Assembly: GCA_036003045.1 (NCBI GenBank)
Contig: DASYSS010000028.1
Coordinates: forward strand, 1 to 64,000
Reading direction: 5' to 3'
DNA from: Gemmatimonadaceae bacterium
GTDB lineage: Bacteria; Gemmatimonadota; Gemmatimonadetes; Gemmatimonadales; Gemmatimonadaceae
Length of the DNA stretch: 64,000 bases
The stretch's first letter is position 1; every line of letters begins with the position of its first letter. This document shows, in pieces, positions 7,472-15,342 of the stretch. The notes under the pieces were generated by a model. The model was not told the origin of the DNA. It did not search any database and saw only the letters and a program-made list of their open reading frames with translations. Position numbers and translations under genes: made by a program.

Positions 7472-10201
7472 ATGCCCAGACTCCTCTCCCTCTGCTTTCT
7501 ATTTGTCCCTGCGATTGTCGCCGCGCAGGGCGTAGTGCGCCAAAGGGCAGCGCCGGCGGATACGCTGGCCTACGGACACAAAGTCGCGGTGCCGAGTGCG
7601 GTGGCCGTGAAGCGCAATGGCGCGATCGTTCTCGACGGACAGCTCGACGAGAACGCGTGGCAGGCGGCGACGCCGATCACGGATTTCAGGCAGATCGATC
7701 CCAACGAAGGCGAGAAGGGATCGCAGCGCACCGAAGTCCGCTTCCTATATGATGACGACGCGCTGTACGTCGGCGCGAAGATGTACGACACCGAGGGTGC
7801 GAAGGGTGTGATGACGCGACTCGTGCGCCGCGACGGGAACTTCGACTCGGACTACCTCGAGCTGGTCATCGACAGCTATCACGACCATTTGAGCCGCGCG
7901 TTCTTCGACCTGAACCCATCCGGGTCGAAGGGCGATCAGATCGGCATCGGCACGTCGTGCTGCGACTCCGGATGGGATCCCGTCTGGGAAGGCGTGACGC
8001 ACATCGACGAAGACGGATGGACGGCCGAGATCCGCATTCCATACAGCCAACTTCGCTTTCCGCGGGCCGAAGTGCAGACGTGGGGACTTCAGGTGCGGCG
8101 TTTCATCAAGCGGAACAACGAACAGGATCAGTGGTCGTGGTGGGGAAAGACCGAAGCGGGCGGCCCGCAGCGCTTCGGACATCTCGAGGGGCTGCACATC
8201 CCCGCGGCCACGGGCCACCTCGAGCTGCTGCCCTATGTCGTGACGAAGTCGTCGGCCGTGGCCGATTCGCCGGGCGATCCGTTCAACACGCATGGCCGTC
8301 CGACGATGCGCGCGGGGCTCGATCTCAAGGATCGCCTCACGTCGAACCTCACGCTGGACGCGACGTTCAATCCTGATTTTGGCCAGGTCGAAGTCGATCC
8401 GGCGGTGCTCAATCTGTCGGCCTTCGAGACCTTCTATCAGGAGAAGCGGCCGTTCTTCATCGAAGGCTCGCAAGTGTTCGACTTCGGCAGCGCGGGCTGC
8501 AACTTCTGCAGCAACATGGAGTCGATGAGCGCGTTCTATTCGCGACGCGTCGGACGCGCGCCGACGGGCTCGTTCCTCGCCACCGACGCGAATCTCTATT
8601 CCGACGTGCCCGATGCGACGACGATCTGGGGCGCGGGCAAGATCACCGGTCGCACGGCGAGCGGATATACGATCGGTCTCCTCGATGCGGTCACCGGCCG
8701 GGCCAATGCGCGCATCGAGACGCCGGGCGGCGTGCGCGGCACGCAAGAGGTCGAGCCGCTCGCGAACTACTTCGTCGGTCGCATCAAGCACGATTACATG
8801 AACGGCAATCTCGTCGTCGGCGCGGTGGCGAGCGGACTTCAGCGCAGCCTCGACACGACGTTTGCTCCGCTCCTCGCGCGCCACGCCGAGATGTACGGCA
8901 ACGACGTCGTGTACACGTGGAAGCAGCAGATGTACTTGCTCCAGGCGTCTGCTGCCGTCACGAACGTGTCCGGCGACGCCCGCGAGATCCTGCTGCGACA
9001 GGAGTCGAGCGCTCGCTATCTCCAGCGGCCGGATCGCGGCGCGGGGTCCAGCGGCTTTCTCTCGAATCGCCTGGATTCGAACGCGACGGCGATGCGCGGC
9101 GCGGGGCTCTATGTGCGCGCCTCGAAGCAAACGGGCGATTGGTTTGGCGAGCTACAGACCAACATGCGCACGCCGGGCTACGAGACGAACGACTACGCGT
9201 TCCAGCAGCGGGCCGACTACATCTGGTTCAACGGCAACATCGGCCGACTCTGGACCAAGCCGACGAACTGGTACCGGCAGATCGTCACGATCGCCGGCGG
9301 GCAGGATCAACGGAACTTCGAGGGCGACCGCACGCAGCAGCAGCTCCACGCCTACTGGTCGGAGACGACGCCGCAGTTCTGGAACGTGACGGTGTTCGGC
9401 ATCCATCGGCCATCCGTCGTCGACGACAAGGCGCTGCGCGGCGGCCCCGCGGTGATCGCGCCACGCAGCGAATACGTCGAGCTGGACGTCTCCAGCGATT
9501 CACGCACGAAGTTGATCGGGAACCTCAGTCTGAGCCGCTACTCTGACGCGCTCGGTGGCTTGAATCCGGGCGTGTCGGTCAGCGCGACGTATCGGCCCGT
9601 GTCGAACGTCAGCATGTCACTTGGCCCGTCGTGGAGTCCGAGCCGCAACCCAACGATGTACGTCGGCGCATTCCCGGACAGCACGGCGAAGGCGTTTTAC
9701 GGGACGCGGTACGTCGTGTCGACGCTCAAGCAACGCACCCTCGGCCTCGACACGCGGCTCAACGTCACGTTCTCGCCAACGATGTCGCTCGAGTTGTACA
9801 TGCAACCGTTCTTCGCGGCGGGGCACTTCTACGATTACAAGGAATACGTCGCGCCGCGCACCGACATCTTGGCGACGTACGGAAAGGACCGCGGCACGAT
9901 CACCGCGACGCGCGACACGACCGGCGCGATCGCATTCTACGGCGTGGATCCCGACGGCGCCGGCCCGGCGTCGGCGATCGTCATTCCGAATCGCGATTTC
10001 AGCGAGCAATCGCTGCGCGGGAACGCGGTGTTCCGCTGGGAGTACCGGCCGGGGTCGGTGCTGTACGTCGCCTGGACGCAGTCGCGGCTCGCCGACTCGA
10101 ACTTCGGCGATTTCGAATTCAGCCGCGACCGATCCGCGCTGTTCGCGGCGCGGCCGGATAACATTTTCCTCGTCAAAGCGTCGTGGTGGCTGCCCCGATG
10201 A
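7472..10201 (+). CDS. DUF5916 outer-membrane protein with N-terminal CBM9-like domain
   Basis: The 909-aa product has a signal peptide (about 1-19, ending IVAAQ). A family-9 carbohydrate-binding-like domain spans roughly 40-230: LDGQLDENAWQ, then RTEVRFLYDDDALYVG, then FDLNPSGSKGD. The rest is typical DUF5916, with FNPDFGQVEVDPAVLNLSAFE and EKRPFFIEG, and ends as a beta-barrel with alternating aromatic residues and a final VKASWWLPR. Such proteins are common in Gemmatimonadota and Bacteroidota and are thought to sit in the outer membrane; the substrate is unknown. The ATG at 7472 was chosen because the signal peptide begins there, immediately downstream of repeat copy c. Confidence 0.9.
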   Translation: MPRLLSLCFLFVPAIVAAQGVVRQRAAPADTLAYGHKVAVPSAVAVKRNGAIVLDGQLDENAWQAATPITDFRQIDPNEGEKGSQRTEVRFLYDDDALYVGAKMYDTEGAKGVMTRLVRRDGNFDSDYLELVIDSYHDHLSRAFFDLNPSGSKGDQIGIGTSCCDSGWDPVWEGVTHIDEDGWTAEIRIPYSQLRFPRAEVQTWGLQVRRFIKRNNEQDQWSWWGKTEAGGPQRFGHLEGLHIPAATGHLELLPYVVTKSSAVADSPGDPFNTHGRPTMRAGLDLKDRLTSNLTLDATFNPDFGQVEVDPAVLNLSAFETFYQEKRPFFIEGSQVFDFGSAGCNFCSNMESMSAFYSRRVGRAPTGSFLATDANLYSDVPDATTIWGAGKITGRTASGYTIGLLDAVTGRANARIETPGGVRGTQEVEPLANYFVGRIKHDYMNGNLVVGAVASGLQRSLDTTFAPLLARHAEMYGNDVVYTWKQQMYLLQASAAVTNVSGDAREILLRQESSARYLQRPDRGAGSSGFLSNRLDSNATAMRGAGLYVRASKQTGDWFGELQTNMRTPGYETNDYAFQQRADYIWFNGNIGRLWTKPTNWYRQIVTIAGGQDQRNFEGDRTQQQLHAYWSETTPQFWNVTVFGIHRPSVVDDKALRGGPAVIAPRSEYVELDVSSDSRTKLIGNLSLSRYSDALGGLNPGVSVSATYRPVSNVSMSLGPSWSPSRNPTMYVGAFPDSTAKAFYGTRYVVSTLKQRTLGLDTRLNVTFSPTMSLELYMQPFFAAGHFYDYKEYVAPRTDILATYGKDRGTITATRDTTGAIAFYGVDPDGAGPASAIVIPNRDFSEQSLRGNAVFRWEYRPGSVLYVAWTQSRLADSNFGDFEFSRDRSALFAARPDNIFLVKASWWLPR

Positions 10202-10240
10202 CGGCGGCGTGAACGGCGCTTTTCGTCGGGGGAAGGCTCG

Positions 10241-10327
10241 GGGTGGGACTGTCTTCCGCGGACCAGCGCAGTATTGCCGACACTGCCCGGCAATACTGCC
10301 TCGGCTCCGCTCCAGACAGTCCCACCC
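10241..10327. repeat. Nested palindrome element, copy 1
   Basis: The outer stem GGGTGGGACTGTCT (10241-10254) pairs with AGACAGTCCCACCC (10314-10327). The inner stem CAGTATTGCCG (10269-10279) pairs with CGGCAATACTG (10288-10298) around the loop ACACTGCC. It sits between two rightward genes (stop 10201, start 10481). A near-identical copy is at 19797-19893, and where the stems differ the changes are compensatory. I see no gene in 10202-10480. Confidence 0.9.
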
Positions 10328-10480
10328 GCTCGCCTCAGCCTGTGCGAGCGCCACATGACGGGTGAGGGGCGGCCACCACGCTGCGGAAACTCGGTCCGCG
10401 CTGAGACGCCAACGTACGAGGCTGTTGCGCGGGGACGAGCACAGCCGCAGGTTTAGGCCGCTTCCCTCACCCCAAAACAC

Positions 10481-13069
10481 ATGCGATTGCGTTACTTCCT
10501 GGCGGGCGCCGCTTTGGGCTTGGCGTGCTCGAAACCCGCCCCGGCGCCGGCTCCAAGCCCGGCCCCCGCGCAGCCCACAGCTCAGGTTCCGAACGCCGGA
10601 CGCGGCGGTCTGCCGACGAATCCTGGCGGCGATACGACCGGCGGACGTGGCGCGGTGAATCCATTGGCGGCGGCGGCGGCGGCGCCACGACCATACAACC
10701 GCGTGGTCACGCCCGACGCCAAGACGCGAGTCGGGATGTTCAAGGTGCACCGCGTCGGTGACCGGCTGCTGTTCGAGATTCCGGCCAAGGAGCTCGACAA
10801 GGATCAGCTGATGGTCGGACGGCTCGCGCGCGCACCGGCGGGGAATCAGACACCTGGTCCCGGCAATCCGGGATTCGGCGACTACGCGGGCGACGAGTTC
10901 GCGTCGCGCACGCTGCGTTGGGACCGAGTCGGCAACCGCGTAATCCTGCGTTCGCCGTCGTACGCGATCAGCGCGGATACGGGCAACGCGGTGTATCGAT
11001 CGGTGCAGAACTCCAACTATGCGCCGATCATCGCGACGTTCCCCGTCGATGCGTACGGGCCGGACAGCGCGCCGGTGATCGACGTGACGCGTCTGTTCAC
11101 CACGAACGTGCCTGAGTTTGCGGCGATTCGCAGCAATCTGCCGACCGCGGTGGACCCGACCCGTTCGTTCATCGAGCGCGACATCGCGTTCCCCGACAAC
11201 GTCGAGATCGAAGCGACGCAGACCGGCACACCAGGCGCCAATGGCCCCACCCTGCCGGGCCTGCCCACGGCGGCTCGGCCGGCGCAGAGCGTCATCGCGC
11301 ACTGGAGCATCGTGCGTCTGCCCGAGCATCCGATGAAGCCGCGCTACGCGGACGAGCGAACCGGATTCTTCACGGTCGGCACGGTGGACTTCAGCACGTC
11401 GGAACAGGTTGCGAAGCGGAAGCGCTACGTCACGCGGTGGCGCCTCGAGTGCTCCGACCGAAGGGAAGAAAACCTCTGCTATCCGAAGCAGCCGATCGTC
11501 TACTACGTCGATCCGGATACGCCGGATCAGTGGAAGCCCTGGATCCGCAAGGCGATTCTCGATTGGCAGCCGGCATTCGAGGCAGCGGGGTTCAAGGATG
11601 GCATCATCCCGGGTGAAGTGCCGAAGAACGATCCGGATTGGTCGCCGGAAGACATCCGGCACACGATGGTGCGCTGGCTGCCCTCCACCGTCGAGAACTC
11701 GGTCGGCCCGAGCATCCAGGATCCGCGCACGGGCGAGACGCTGAACGGCTCGTCGATGATCTTCCACAACCTCATCGAGCTGATGGAGTTCTGGTATTTC
11801 ACCCAGGCATCGCAGCTCGACGCGCGCGCGCGCACGATTCCCTTCCCCGACTCGCTCATGGGCAAGCTGATCGAGTTCGGCGTCGCCCACGAGATCGGCC
11901 ACACGCTTGGACTCCAGCACGACCAGATCGGCAGCTCGACGTACCCGGCGGACTCGCTGCGCAGCCCGTCGTGGACGCACCGCATGGGCCACAGCCCGAG
12001 CATCATGGACTACTCGCGCATGAACTACGTCGCCCAGCCCGAAGACAAGGTCGCGCTCGACGACATCCTGCCGCGCGTTGGTCCGTGGGACAAGTACTCG
12101 ATCATGTGGGGCTATAAGGAAATTCCAAACGCGAAGAATCCCGACGCCGAGCGAGCGACACTCGAGAAGTGGTCGGACATGCAGGACTCGATTCCGTGGT
12201 ATCGCTTCTCGGCCGGGAACTCGTTCGGCGGCTACGGCACGATGAGCGAAGCCGTCGGCGACGGTGACCCCGTCAAGTCCACGGGCCTCGGTTTCAAGAA
12301 CATCGCGCGGGTCATGGGCTACGTCGCGGCGGCCGGGACTCGGCCCGGCGACGACAATACGCTGTTGCAGAATCTCTATGATCGCACGGTCGGCCAGTGG
12401 GCGACGGAAGCCGTGCACCCGGCGACGATGATCGGCGCCGGAACGGTCGTCTACAAGTCGGGAAGCCAGAAGGGGAACGTGTTCACCGCGATCTCCAAAG
12501 CCCGTCAGAAGGGCGCGATGCACTTCCTGAACGACAGCGTCTTCACGACGCCGACGTATCTCATCCATCCGGAGATCGCGGCCCGCATCGAGCCGGGCGC
12601 GATGCTGACGCGCATCGGCAACGCGCAAACCCGCGTGCTCTCGCAAGTGCTCGTGGACCAGCGGCTCAACTTCCTGCTCGAGGGCGCGGCGACGGCCAAG
12701 AATCCAGGCGACGTTTACACGCTCGCCGAGATGCTGGACGATCTCCAGAACGGGATCTGGTCCGAGCTGTCGGCGCCGTCGCCGAAGATCGATCCATACC
12801 GGCGCACGCTCCAGAACAGCTACCTCACGCAGATGAACAACAAGCTGAATCCGCCGGCCGCGCAGTTGGCGCAGATCCAGCAGCTCGCGGCGCTCGGGAT
12901 CACGATCGCGCCGCTGGCGGAAGACGCGCGATCGGAGATTCGGGGTGAGATAGTCGCGCTGCGGGAGAAGGTGCGTGCGGCGCAGGGGAGAACGACGGAT
13001 CGGGAGACGAGGCTGCATCTGGCGGGCGTGGATCATCGGATTGGGGAGATACTCGATCCGAAGCGGTAG
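10481..13069 (+). CDS. Zinc-dependent metalloprotease lipoprotein (DUF5117/DUF4953 type)
   Basis: The 862-aa product starts with a lipoprotein signal (lipobox LGLAC, Cys16) and a Pro/Ala-rich tether, so it should be membrane-anchored and face the periplasm or outside. The zinc-binding motif [11 protein letters not shown] (residues 470-480) has the metzincin-like HExxHxxGxxH spacing, and SIMDYS ~40 residues later fits a Met-turn. Upstream strands with [21 protein letters not shown] match the DUF5117 N-terminal region. The whole length is typical of the Bacteroidota/Gemmatimonadota family. ATG 10481 directly precedes the signal peptide. The protein substrate is unknown. Confidence 0.92.
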   Translation: MRLRYFLAGAALGLACSKPAPAPAPSPAPAQPTAQVPNAGRGGLPTNPGGDTTGGRGAVNPLAAAAAAPRPYNRVVTPDAKTRVGMFKVHRVGDRLLFEIPAKELDKDQLMVGRLARAPAGNQTPGPGNPGFGDYAGDEFASRTLRWDRVGNRVILRSPSYAISADTGNAVYRSVQNSNYAPIIATFPVDAYGPDSAPVIDVTRLFTTNVPEFAAIRSNLPTAVDPTRSFIERDIAFPDNVEIEATQTGTPGANGPTLPGLPTAARPAQSVIAHWSIVRLPEHPMKPRYADERTGFFTVGTVDFSTSEQVAKRKRYVTRWRLECSDRREENLCYPKQPIVYYVDPDTPDQWKPWIRKAILDWQPAFEAAGFKDGIIPGEVPKNDPDWSPEDIRHTMVRWLPSTVENSVGPSIQDPRTGETLNGSSMIFHNLIELMEFWYFTQASQLDARARTIPFPDSLMGKLIEFGVAHEIGHTLGLQHDQIGSSTYPADSLRSPSWTHRMGHSPSIMDYSRMNYVAQPEDKVALDDILPRVGPWDKYSIMWGYKEIPNAKNPDAERATLEKWSDMQDSIPWYRFSAGNSFGGYGTMSEAVGDGDPVKSTGLGFKNIARVMGYVAAAGTRPGDDNTLLQNLYDRTVGQWATEAVHPATMIGAGTVVYKSGSQKGNVFTAISKARQKGAMHFLNDSVFTTPTYLIHPEIAARIEPGAMLTRIGNAQTRVLSQVLVDQRLNFLLEGAATAKNPGDVYTLAEMLDDLQNGIWSELSAPSPKIDPYRRTLQNSYLTQMNNKLNPPAAQLAQIQQLAALGITIAPLAEDARSEIRGEIVALREKVRAAQGRTTDRETRLHLAGVDHRIGEILDPKR

Positions 13070-13075
13070 GCCTTG

Positions 13076-13162
13076 TGAGGGCGCTGACTTCCTAGGAGCG
13101 CTGACTTCCTTAAGGCGCTGACTTCCTGGGAGCGCCAACGCCCTAGGAGCGCGGACTTCCTG
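13076..13162. repeat. Tandem GCGCTGACTTCCT word array
   Basis: About four irregular copies of GGCGCTGACTTCCTAGGA or AGCGCTGACTTCCT, with a period near 20 bp, lie directly behind the metalloprotease stop. One unit reads GCGCCAACGCCCT and another GCGCGGACTTCCT, so the copies are diverging. The words repeat the arm of the hairpin that follows at 13163. Confidence 0.75.
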
Positions 13163-13189
13163 ACGGCGCTGACTTCGTGTCAGCGCCGT
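13163..13189. terminator. Hairpin derived from the word array
   Basis: A perfect 11-bp stem, ACGGCGCTGAC (13163-13173) / GTCAGCGCCGT (13179-13189), has a TTCGT loop and is followed by TTCGCG. It could terminate the metalloprotease transcript, although the U run is short. The arm shares GGCGCTGACTTC with the tandem units upstream, suggesting that the array grew from one half of a terminator. Confidence 0.5.
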
Positions 13190-13243
13190 TTCGCGTCACG
13201 GTCTCCGACGTGATCGGAAGCGGCTGTCGATCGTTGTTGATCG

Positions 13244-13635
13244 ATGAACAGACGCACCCGCCTTCGACTCGTCGCTTTGGTCCCCGGGCTGTTTGCGTGC
13301 TGCCGGGCCGCGAGGATCTGGCTGTACTGGCACTACCGAGCCGTTGCGTCGCCCGTGCCGGCGGGCTACGGAAGCGATGATCCGCCGTCGTTTCTGGTGT
13401 TATGTTGAGGTCAGTATGAGAGTCTCCTACAAACATCGAGCCCTGTCCGCAAGATCCGTTGGCGGATGTCACGTTCCGGTGGCGTGCCGCCGACACGACG
13501 GTCGCCACCGTCGCCACCGTGGATTCGGTGACGGGGCTAGTGAGAGCGCGTGCAGCCGGTCACACGACGATCGTCGCGAGCCTGACGGTGAATCCGGCGG
13601 TGCAGGGAGCGATGGTGTTGAACGTCGTCCCCTGA
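13244..13635 (+). pseudogene. Remnant of an Ig-like (BIG2) lipoprotein
   Basis: An ATG at 13244 opens a lipoprotein signal (MNRRTRLRLVALVPG, then LFACC) whose frame stops near 13407. In a different frame the last ~65 codons before TGA 13633-13635 encode a clear bacterial Ig-like group 2 segment: DVTFRWRAADTTVATV, then GLVRARAAGHTTIVAS and VLNVVP. Head and tail of one exported adhesin-like protein therefore remain, separated by a deletion or frameshift, and most of the middle is missing. A short GTCGCCACC duplication lies in the tail. The alternative is two unrelated fragments. Confidence 0.6.
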
Positions 13636-13651
13636 GCGGCGCCATCGGTTC

Positions 13652-14227
13652 GTGAGCGTCGACGTCAGGATGGAGAACGCGCGTGCGATCGCGGAGTATG
13701 CGTCGATTCCGATCGCCTTTCGTGTCGAGAGTGTCGTCGACGTGGACGCGCTTCTGGCGAGCCGAGGCTCTCGCGTCGAGTCGCGCACCATCGCAAGGCC
13801 CTGCCTCAAAGACTACGACGCCTACCCCGACAATAGCCCGCACCGCTGGGCGACGCGATTCGATCTCGACCGCTGGGGATTCTTCGCCGCGCGCATCGAT
13901 GGCAAACGAGTCGGCGGCGCGGCGGTCGCCGCGCGGGACGGCGCGATCACGGCACTCGACGGCCACGACGACCTTGCCCTGCTCTTCGATCTCCGTGTCG
14001 ATCCGTCGATGCGACAGCGCGGCGTCGGGCGCGCACTGTTGAGCGCGGTCGTCGAATGGTCGGCGGCGCGCGGCACGCGGCGCCTTCTCGTCGAGACACA
14101 AGACATCAACGTCCCCGCCTGTCGATTCTACTCCAAGAACGGCTTCGTTCTGGACGCCGCCAACGGTGGCGCGTACCCTGACCTGCCCGACGAAACGCAG
14201 CTGCTCTGGCACCGCGACATCGACTAG
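13652..14227 (+). CDS. GNAT N-acetyltransferase, streptothricin-acetyltransferase-like
   Basis: The product (191 aa) is a GCN5-related acetyltransferase. The acetyl-CoA-binding motif A reads RVDPSMRQRGVGRAL, and the C-terminal ETQDINVPACRFYSKNGF closely resembles the conserved block of streptothricin (Sat-type) acetyltransferases. The substrate cannot be assigned; antibiotic resistance is only a hypothesis. GTG 13652 gives the full length; ATG 13670 is an alternative. It is intact while remnants lie on both sides. Confidence 0.85.
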   Translation: MSVDVRMENARAIAEYASIPIAFRVESVVDVDALLASRGSRVESRTIARPCLKDYDAYPDNSPHRWATRFDLDRWGFFAARIDGKRVGGAAVAARDGAITALDGHDDLALLFDLRVDPSMRQRGVGRALLSAVVEWSAARGTRRLLVETQDINVPACRFYSKNGFVLDAANGGAYPDLPDETQLLWHRDID

Positions 14228-14259
14228 CGCGACGCCAGCGCACGGATAGAGACCGCGCC

Positions 14260-14350
14260 ATGGCGATCATCGGACTGCACGCGTTGATGTACTCCACGAA
14301 AGCCGATGAGACGCGCGCGTTTCTCTGCGGCGTCCGCGGATTTCGTTCGG
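14260..14350 (+). pseudogene. N-terminal fragment of a VOC/glyoxalase protein
   Basis: From ATG 14260 the first ~28 codons read like the start of a glyoxalase/bleomycin-resistance (VOC) protein: MAIIGLHALMYST, then ADETRAFL and GVRGF. After that the homology ends abruptly, and the following sequence makes sense only on the other strand as a receiver domain. The gene was probably once co-transcribed with the GNAT 33 nt upstream and has lost all but its first strand and helix. Confidence 0.55.
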
Positions 14351-14581
14351 TCAGGCCGGCGCGAGAGGTTCGACTCCCGAGTGTAGAGAGCGAATCGCGG
14401 CGACCAGATCTCCCGAATCGAACGGCTTGCAGAGAAACGCGTTGCAGCCCGCGCTCATCGCCTCCGTTCGCGCGCCGGGCGTCGCGTCGGCGCTGATCGC
14501 CACGATCGGCACGCGGCTCCCCGCCACGCGGAGGGCGCGCGTCGCATCGAGGCTCGATTCGCCGAGAGACCGGAGTGGCCG
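14351..14581 (-). pseudogene. C-terminal half of a response-regulator receiver domain
   Basis: On the minus strand ~75 codons ending at TGA 14351 encode the second half of a receiver domain: LDATRALRVAGSRVPIVAIS, then TEAMSAGCNAFLCKPF and DLVAAIRSLHS. The conserved Ser/Thr strand (VAIS), the AG and the KP motif are intact. The first half, including the phospho-Asp, is absent and no start codon fits. It resembles receivers of hybrid kinases. It abuts the truncated VOC fragment tail-to-tail, marking a rearrangement junction. Confidence 0.65.
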
Positions 14582-14649
14582 GGACCGACTTGCTAGCTTC
14601 CAATAGACAGCGGCTCTCAGGGCACCGAAAGGGGAACGGTGGTGCCGGC

Positions 14650-14668
14650 TGGGACAGGTGGACAGGGA
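14650..14668. repeat. Short GTGGACAGG stretch, copy d
   Basis: Two units (GGGACAGG, GTGGACAGGG) lie just before the DinB gene. Their last bases supply the AGGGAGA Shine-Dalgarno of the TTG start at 14675. No complementary arm is present. Confidence 0.5.
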
Positions 14669-14674
14669 GACCTC

Positions 14675-15199
14675 TTGAACTTTGACCTACCGATGGGCGT
14701 CAGCGTGCTCGAGCGGACGCCGAGTACGTTGCGCTCGATGCTCGCCGGGTTGTCGCCCGGGTGGACCAACGCGAACGAGGGCCCCGATACATGGAGTCCG
14801 TACGTCATCGTCGGGCACCTCATCCATGGCGAACGAGCCGACTGGATTCCGCGCGCGACGATCATTCTCGCGCAGGGTCCGCAACGCCGCTTCACTCCCT
14901 TCGATCGGGAGGCGCAGTTCCGCGAGAGCGAAGGCAAATCGTTGGCCGAACTGCTCGACGAGTTCGAAGCGCTCCGTGCCGACAGCCTGCGAACGCTTGC
15001 CGACTGGAAGCTCACGGAGAAGCACCTTTCGCTCGAGGCCGAGCATCCGGCGTTCGGACTCGTCACGCTTCAACAACTGCTCTCCACCTGGGTCGTTCAC
15101 GACCTGGGACACATCGCTCAGATCGCGCGCGTGATGGCGAAACAGTACCGAAGTGCGATCGGGCCGTGGCGGGCGTATCTTCCCGTCGTCGACAGGTAG
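14675..15199 (+). CDS. DinB-family protein
   Basis: The product (174 aa) is a DinB-like four-helix-bundle protein, a family of putative metal-dependent thiol-handling or transferase enzymes. The family's histidine pattern is present: WSPYVIVGHLIHGE and, near the end, WVVHDLGHIAQIARVMAKQY. The start is taken as TTG 14675 because AGGGAGA lies 5 nt upstream and the family length then fits; ATG 14693 would be shorter and a start further upstream would translate the repeat. The substrate is unknown. Confidence 0.85.
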   Translation: MNFDLPMGVSVLERTPSTLRSMLAGLSPGWTNANEGPDTWSPYVIVGHLIHGERADWIPRATIILAQGPQRRFTPFDREAQFRESEGKSLAELLDEFEALRADSLRTLADWKLTEKHLSLEAEHPAFGLVTLQQLLSTWVVHDLGHIAQIARVMAKQYRSAIGPWRAYLPVVDR

Positions 15200-15333
15200 G
15201 TGGACGGGTGGACGGGTAAACGGGTAGACGGGTGGACAGCGAAACGCTTATCAGCGGCGCCGTCGATCAGTTGGCCGCCCACTCGCCAAGCGTTCCGGCC
15301 GCAAGCTCTTGTCCACTTGTCCACCCGTCCACC
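15195..15333. repeat. GTGGAC array with inverted right arm, copy e
   Basis: The left arm (15195-15238) has five units: GGTGGACGG, GTGGACGG, GTAAACGG, GTAGACGG and GTGGACAG. The right arm (about 15310-15333) is GTCCACTTGTCCACCCGTCC followed by ACC. The 70-nt interior is not repeated. The right arm ends 9 nt before the amidohydrolase ATG and abuts its CGGAG Shine-Dalgarno, so a folded transcript could hide the start. The left arm starts inside the last codons of dinB. Confidence 0.8.
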
Positions 15334-15342
15334 GGAGATCCG

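Noticed and set aside
9617-13138. 1173-codon open frame on the minus strand
   Set aside because: It is antisense to the DUF5916 and metalloprotease genes, runs through the intergenic palindrome, and is a by-product of high GC; no protein family is visible in it.
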